Source: an uncultured Clostridia bacterium (GTDB lineage Bacteria; Bacillota; Clostridia; Oscillospirales; Acutalibacteraceae). From it: a stretch of DNA of 9,220 nt. Location: assembly GCA_937912045.1 (NCBI GenBank), contig CALDPI010000052.1:1-9220 (forward strand), written 5' to 3'. Made by a program: the position numbers and the translations under genes. Below are positions 6,263 to 9,220 of this stretch, in pieces; within the stretch, counting starts at the first letter, position 1; each line of letters starts with the position of its first letter. The notes beneath the pieces were generated by a model. That model ran no database searches. It was given only the letters and a program-made list of their open reading frames with translations, and was not told the origin of the DNA.

Positions 6263-8647
6263 ATGTACGATTATGATAGAAGCGCCCGCGTGCTTGAACT
6301 TAATAAAATTCTTGCAATGCTCGCAAATGAAACGGGTATGGCAGACGCCAGAGATGCCGCACTTGAAATAAAGCCCGTGTTTGATAGATACAGGGTGGAA
6401 AATTTGCTTAAAGAAACCGAGGAAGCCCATAACTTTATGGCACGCTTCGGCGCACCATCTTTTAGCGGCGCAGAGAACGTAAACAGCGCCCTGTCGCGTG
6501 CAAAGGCAGGCGGTATTCTCTCCGCAGGCGAGCTTTTGGGAATTGCCGAAACCCTCAGGGTCATACGTGTGGTAAAGGAGTGGCGTCAAGCCTCCGACGG
6601 CGGCAGCGAGTCGGCGCTGGACGTATATTTTGATAACCTCGTGCCGAACAAATTCTTCGAGGAAAAGATTTTCCTTTGCATAAAAAATGAGGAGGAAATC
6701 AGCGATAATGCATCGCCCGCGCTTGCCGATATCCGCAGAAAAATTTCCTCGTCAGAGTCGAATATCCGCTCGCGCCTTGACAAGCTTGTGCGCAGTCAAA
6801 ACGCCAAGTATCTACAAGAAAATATCGTCACCCAGCGTGACGGACGCTATGTTGTGCCCGTAAAGGCAGAGCACAGGGCAGAGGTTCCGGGACTGGTGCA
6901 CGACACCTCCGCATCGGGAGCAACCCTGTTTATAGAGCCCATGGCGGTTGTCGAAATCAATAACGAAATAAAGGTGCTTCGCTCAAAGGAAAAGGCGGAA
7001 ATAGAAAGAATTCTGTCAGAGCTTTCTGCCATAGCGGCAGACTTTGCCGATACCACAATTTATTCTTACGGTGCGCTCGTGCAGATAAACCTGATTTTTG
7101 CCAAGGCAAAGCTGGGATACCGAATGCGCGCTACTGTGCCAAAGCTTAATGATGCACGTTATATTCATCTCAAAAACGCGCGTCATCCCCTCATCAGGCA
7201 GAACGAGGTTGTACCTGTAACTGTAACTCTCGGCAAGGAATATGACACGCTTATAATCACAGGTCCCAACACCGGCGGCAAGACCGTAACGCTAAAAACT
7301 CTCGGCCTTTTGACCCTTATGACAATGTGCGGACTTATGCTCCCCGTTGACGATAACAGCTCGGTTCACATCTTCAGTAAGGTGCTGGTTGATATCGGTG
7401 ATGAGCAGAGCATTGAGCAATCGCTTTCAACCTTTTCTTCGCATATGGCTAATATAATAAATATATTAGACGTTGCCGATGATGATTCTCTCGTGCTGAT
7501 AGACGAGCTGGGCTCGGGCACCGACCCCATTGAGGGTGCCGCACTCGCAAATGCCATTTTAATGCGTTTTCGCAGCTTTGGTAGCCGTGTTGCCGCCACC
7601 ACTCACTATGCCGAGCTTAAGAGCTATGCGCTCGATACGGAAGGTGTCGAAAATGCCTGCTGCGAGTTTGACGTTGAAACCCTGCGTCCTACATACCGTC
7701 TGCTAATCGGTGTGCCAGGACGTTCAAACGCGTTTGCAATTTCAAGCCGTCTCGGTCTTTCAAGCGATATAGTTGAAAACGCAAAATCTCTTATTGATAA
7801 GGACGATTTGCGCCTTGAAAATATCATTGCCTCACTCGAGAGCTCGCGTCTTGAGGCGGAAAAGGAGCGCGAAAGTGCAAACCGACTTCGTGCAGAGCTT
7901 AACGCTGCCAAAAACAGTGTTAAACAGCGCCTTGACGAGATAGAGCGAGAAAGACAAAAAAACGCAGAACGTGCGCGCGAAGAGGCAATGCGTATTGTCG
8001 ATAATGCGCGCAGCCAGTCAAATGCCCTGTTAGGTGAGCTTGAAACAATCAAAAAAGGCTTCACGGCCGAAAACTCTGCTCAAATGCTGTCGCGTGCACG
8101 CAGCAGCGTAAAGGGCGCCCTCAATTCAATGCTTGATACAGCCGACCCTGTGCTGTCACGAAGTGATGATAACTACGTCCTTCCGCGCAAATTAAAGGCC
8201 GGCGACACCGTGCTGATTTTTGATATAAACAAAACCGCAACGGTGCTGAGCGTGGACGAAAATGCCCAGACCGCCTTTGTTCAGGCAGGAATTATCAAAA
8301 CCCGCGTTGATATTAAAAATCTGCGCCTTACAGAGCAAAAACAAGCTCCAGAGAGGCGTGAGCGCGCGGTAAAAGGGCTGACCTCGCGCGCAGAGCGCAC
8401 CGCCACAACAGAGGTGGATTTGCGCGGAATGGCAAGTGACGAGGCAATACTTGAGCTTGATAAATATATCGACAACGCCGTGTTATCGGGTGTTCCGAGT
8501 ATTACCATTATTCACGGAAAGGGAACAGGCGTGTTGCGCACCGCTGTGCAGCAGCACCTTAAACGTCACAAAAACATACGCACGTACCGCCTTGGCGTCT
8601 TTGGCGAGGGTGAAACGGGCGTTACCATAGCAGAGCTTAAGATGTAA
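6263..8647 (+). CDS. mutS2: MutS2 family ATPase with Smr endonuclease domain
   Basis: This 794-residue MutS2 (Bacillus about 785) is a MutS-like ATPase that restrains homologous recombination and, in Bacillus, rescues collided ribosomes. Its order is: core/lever region (about 1-300), ATPase with Walker A GPNTGGKT at 334-341 and Walker B DELGSGTD at 414-421, then a long charged coiled coil (about 515-600). A KOW-like beta segment (about 645-695) and the C-terminal Smr nuclease domain with DLRG at 719-722 and HGKGTG at 751-756 complete it. It lacks the mismatch-recognition domain of MutS1, as MutS2 always does. All motifs are intact, so it should be active. The ribosome binding site GAGG (6253-6256) overlaps the recO stop codon. 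It is the last gene of the run and is followed by a terminator. Confidence 0.97.
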   Translation: MYDYDRSARVLELNKILAMLANETGMADARDAALEIKPVFDRYRVENLLKETEEAHNFMARFGAPSFSGAENVNSALSRAKAGGILSAGELLGIAETLRVIRVVKEWRQASDGGSESALDVYFDNLVPNKFFEEKIFLCIKNEEEISDNASPALADIRRKISSSESNIRSRLDKLVRSQNAKYLQENIVTQRDGRYVVPVKAEHRAEVPGLVHDTSASGATLFIEPMAVVEINNEIKVLRSKEKAEIERILSELSAIAADFADTTIYSYGALVQINLIFAKAKLGYRMRATVPKLNDARYIHLKNARHPLIRQNEVVPVTVTLGKEYDTLIITGPNTGGKTVTLKTLGLLTLMTMCGLMLPVDDNSSVHIFSKVLVDIGDEQSIEQSLSTFSSHMANIINILDVADDDSLVLIDELGSGTDPIEGAALANAILMRFRSFGSRVAATTHYAELKSYALDTEGVENACCEFDVETLRPTYRLLIGVPGRSNAFAISSRLGLSSDIVENAKSLIDKDDLRLENIIASLESSRLEAEKERESANRLRAELNAAKNSVKQRLDEIERERQKNAERAREEAMRIVDNARSQSNALLGELETIKKGFTAENSAQMLSRARSSVKGALNSMLDTADPVLSRSDDNYVLPRKLKAGDTVLIFDINKTATVLSVDENAQTAFVQAGIIKTRVDIKNLRLTEQKQAPERRERAVKGLTSRAERTATTEVDLRGMASDEAILELDKYIDNAVLSGVPSITIIHGKGTGVLRTAVQQHLKRHKNIRTYRLGVFGEGETGVTIAELKM

Positions 8648-8650
8648 AAA

Positions 8651-8681
8651 AAAAGACCGCTTGCAACGCAAGCGGTCTTTT
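8651..8681. terminator. Bidirectional Rho-independent terminator
   Basis: AAAAGACCGCTTGC (8651-8664) and GCAAGCGGTCTTTT (8668-8681) form a perfect 14-bp stem around the loop AAC. The plus-strand transcript ends in a U run after the GC-rich stem. On the minus strand the A run at 8646-8654 becomes a run of nine T. The hairpin starts 4 bp after the mutS2 stop and lies 10 bp beyond the stop of the convergent gene, so it serves both. Confidence 0.93.
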
Positions 8682-8690
8682 GATTTGATA

Positions 8691-9220
8691 TTAAAGCATA
8701 AATGCGTCGTGAACAACGTTAAGTGCGCGTTCGCCCTGCTTGGTATCTACCAAAACAGAAATTTTAATTTCACTTGTGGAAATGGTCTGAATGTTGATGT
8801 CAGCATCGGAAAGTGCCTCAAACATCTTTGCGGCAACACCCGGGTGTGTCTGCATGCCCGTTCCAACAATTGAAACCTTGCAAACACTCTCATCGTGTAC
8901 AAGGCTCTTATATTTTAAAATTCCCTCAATCTTTTTAATGCTTTTAATAATCAAATCTTCAATTTCAGAATCAAGGCTTACAACCTTTAACTGCCCTGCA
9001 ATTGAGAATTTGTGTGTAATTGTTCTTCTTAATGCCTGTCTTACATATTCTGTAAGCATATCGTGGTCTTTAACTGTAGGAGCATAATCTGCAAGAGTTT
9101 CTAAGATTGTTTCCATATCTAAAATAGGAATACCTTCTCTTAAGAGATTTCTTAAAACTCTCTGAAGCTCATTGAGAGAAACAATTGCCGGAACTGTATC
9201 TTCAACAATACTTTCATTGT
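8691..9220 (-). CDS. Hybrid ORF: FlhA-like segment joined to aspartate kinase C-terminus (partial)
   Basis: An uninterrupted frame of 175 visible residues enters from the right edge. The C-terminal part (about 8691-8925) is the final ACT domain of aspartate kinase: SVCKVSIVGTGMQTHPG, AAKMFEALSDADINIQ, ISTSEIKISVLVD and a closing ALNVVHDAF. In lysine/threonine biosynthesis this domain binds the feedback inhibitor. The N-terminal part (about 8926-9220) is not aspartate kinase but FlhA, the flagellar type III export gate: VSLNELQRVLRNLLREG, TILETLADYAP and LTEYVRQALRRTIT, then KVVSLDSEIEDLI. No catalytic kinase domain and no FlhA C-terminus is present. I know of no natural protein with this order. 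I expect that the true neighbour of mutS2 is an intact aspartate kinase gene and that the FlhA part belongs elsewhere. A genuine fusion remains possible. Confidence 0.8.
   Translation of the reverse strand, partial: NESIVEDTVPAIVSLNELQRVLRNLLREGIPILDMETILETLADYAPTVKDHDMLTEYVRQALRRTITHKFSIAGQLKVVSLDSEIEDLIIKSIKKIEGILKYKSLVHDESVCKVSIVGTGMQTHPGVAAKMFEALSDADINIQTISTSEIKISVLVDTKQGERALNVVHDAFML
8916..8935 (-). other. Junction between FlhA-like and aspartate kinase-like sequence
   Basis: On the minus strand the reading SIKKIEG still fits FlhA, where SYLALDP-like residues would be expected next. From LKYKSLVHDESV onward the match is to the stretch before the last ACT domain of aspartate kinase. The switch therefore falls within about 20 bp. 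GC by hand count is 98 of 230 (43%) from 8691 to 8920 and 95 of 290 (33%) from 8931 to 9220. The frame is kept across the switch, and the join is AT-rich, where a short shared word could link unrelated sequences. The exact base cannot be fixed from this sequence alone. Confidence 0.65.

Noticed and set aside
7624..8064. Long serine- and arginine-rich open frame on the minus strand inside mutS2
   Set aside because: It is the antisense shadow of the coiled-coil coding region. It has no domain words or ribosome binding site, and the plus frame has all MutS2 motifs.
1..9220. Mobile element, CRISPR array, prophage or defence system
   Set aside because: No direct-repeat arrays, transposase or integrase motifs or inverted terminal repeats were seen. 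Nearly all the sequence is taken up by recognised core genes.

Overview
The window looks like a chromosomal segment of a low-to-mid GC, endospore-forming Firmicute of the class Clostridia. The reasons are three sporulation genes (ylbJ, yqfC, yqfD), the conserved phoH-ybeY-era-yqzL-recO order, strong AGGAGG-type ribosome binding sites and sigma-A-like promoters. It is mostly a core housekeeping region. No CRISPR array, insertion sequence, prophage or defence gene was seen.

Layout. (1) 1-105, minus strand: the 5' half of a tRNA-His gene running off the left edge, with a near-perfect TTGACA-16-TATAAT promoter. (2) 119-1434, minus strand: a small four-cysteine protein of a family I recall from Clostridia, preceded by the sporulation membrane protein gene ylbJ. 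(3) 1516-8647, plus strand: one tight run of eight genes, yqfC, yqfD, phoH, ybeY, era, a 45-codon yqzL-like gene, recO and mutS2, with gaps of about 55 bp or less and two overlaps. It ends at a strong hairpin that can terminate in both directions. (4) 8691-9220, minus strand: an open reading frame that enters from the right edge. Its 3' part is the C-terminal ACT region of aspartate kinase, but its 5' part is clearly the cytoplasmic domain of the flagellar export protein FlhA.

How the genes work together. ylbJ and yqfC/yqfD diverge from an 81-bp region and are all sporulation genes of the mother-cell (sigma-E) type in Bacillus. phoH has its own candidate extended -10 promoter, so the housekeeping part can be transcribed during growth. 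PhoH, YbeY and Era belong to RNA and 30S-subunit maturation. RecO and MutS2 serve recombination and repair, and MutS2 also serves ribosome quality control. Genes that lie among these in Bacillus (pgpH, dgkA, cdd) are absent here. Five of the eight starts I could reassign or confirm outside the tRNA are TTG or GTG.

The item most worth checking is the FlhA/aspartate kinase junction near 8916-8935. It coincides with a fall in GC (hand count about 43% to about 33%) and exclusive use of AGA for arginine. The most likely explanation is a chimeric join (assembly or cloning) close to the right edge. A real recombination or fusion is less likely but would be new.
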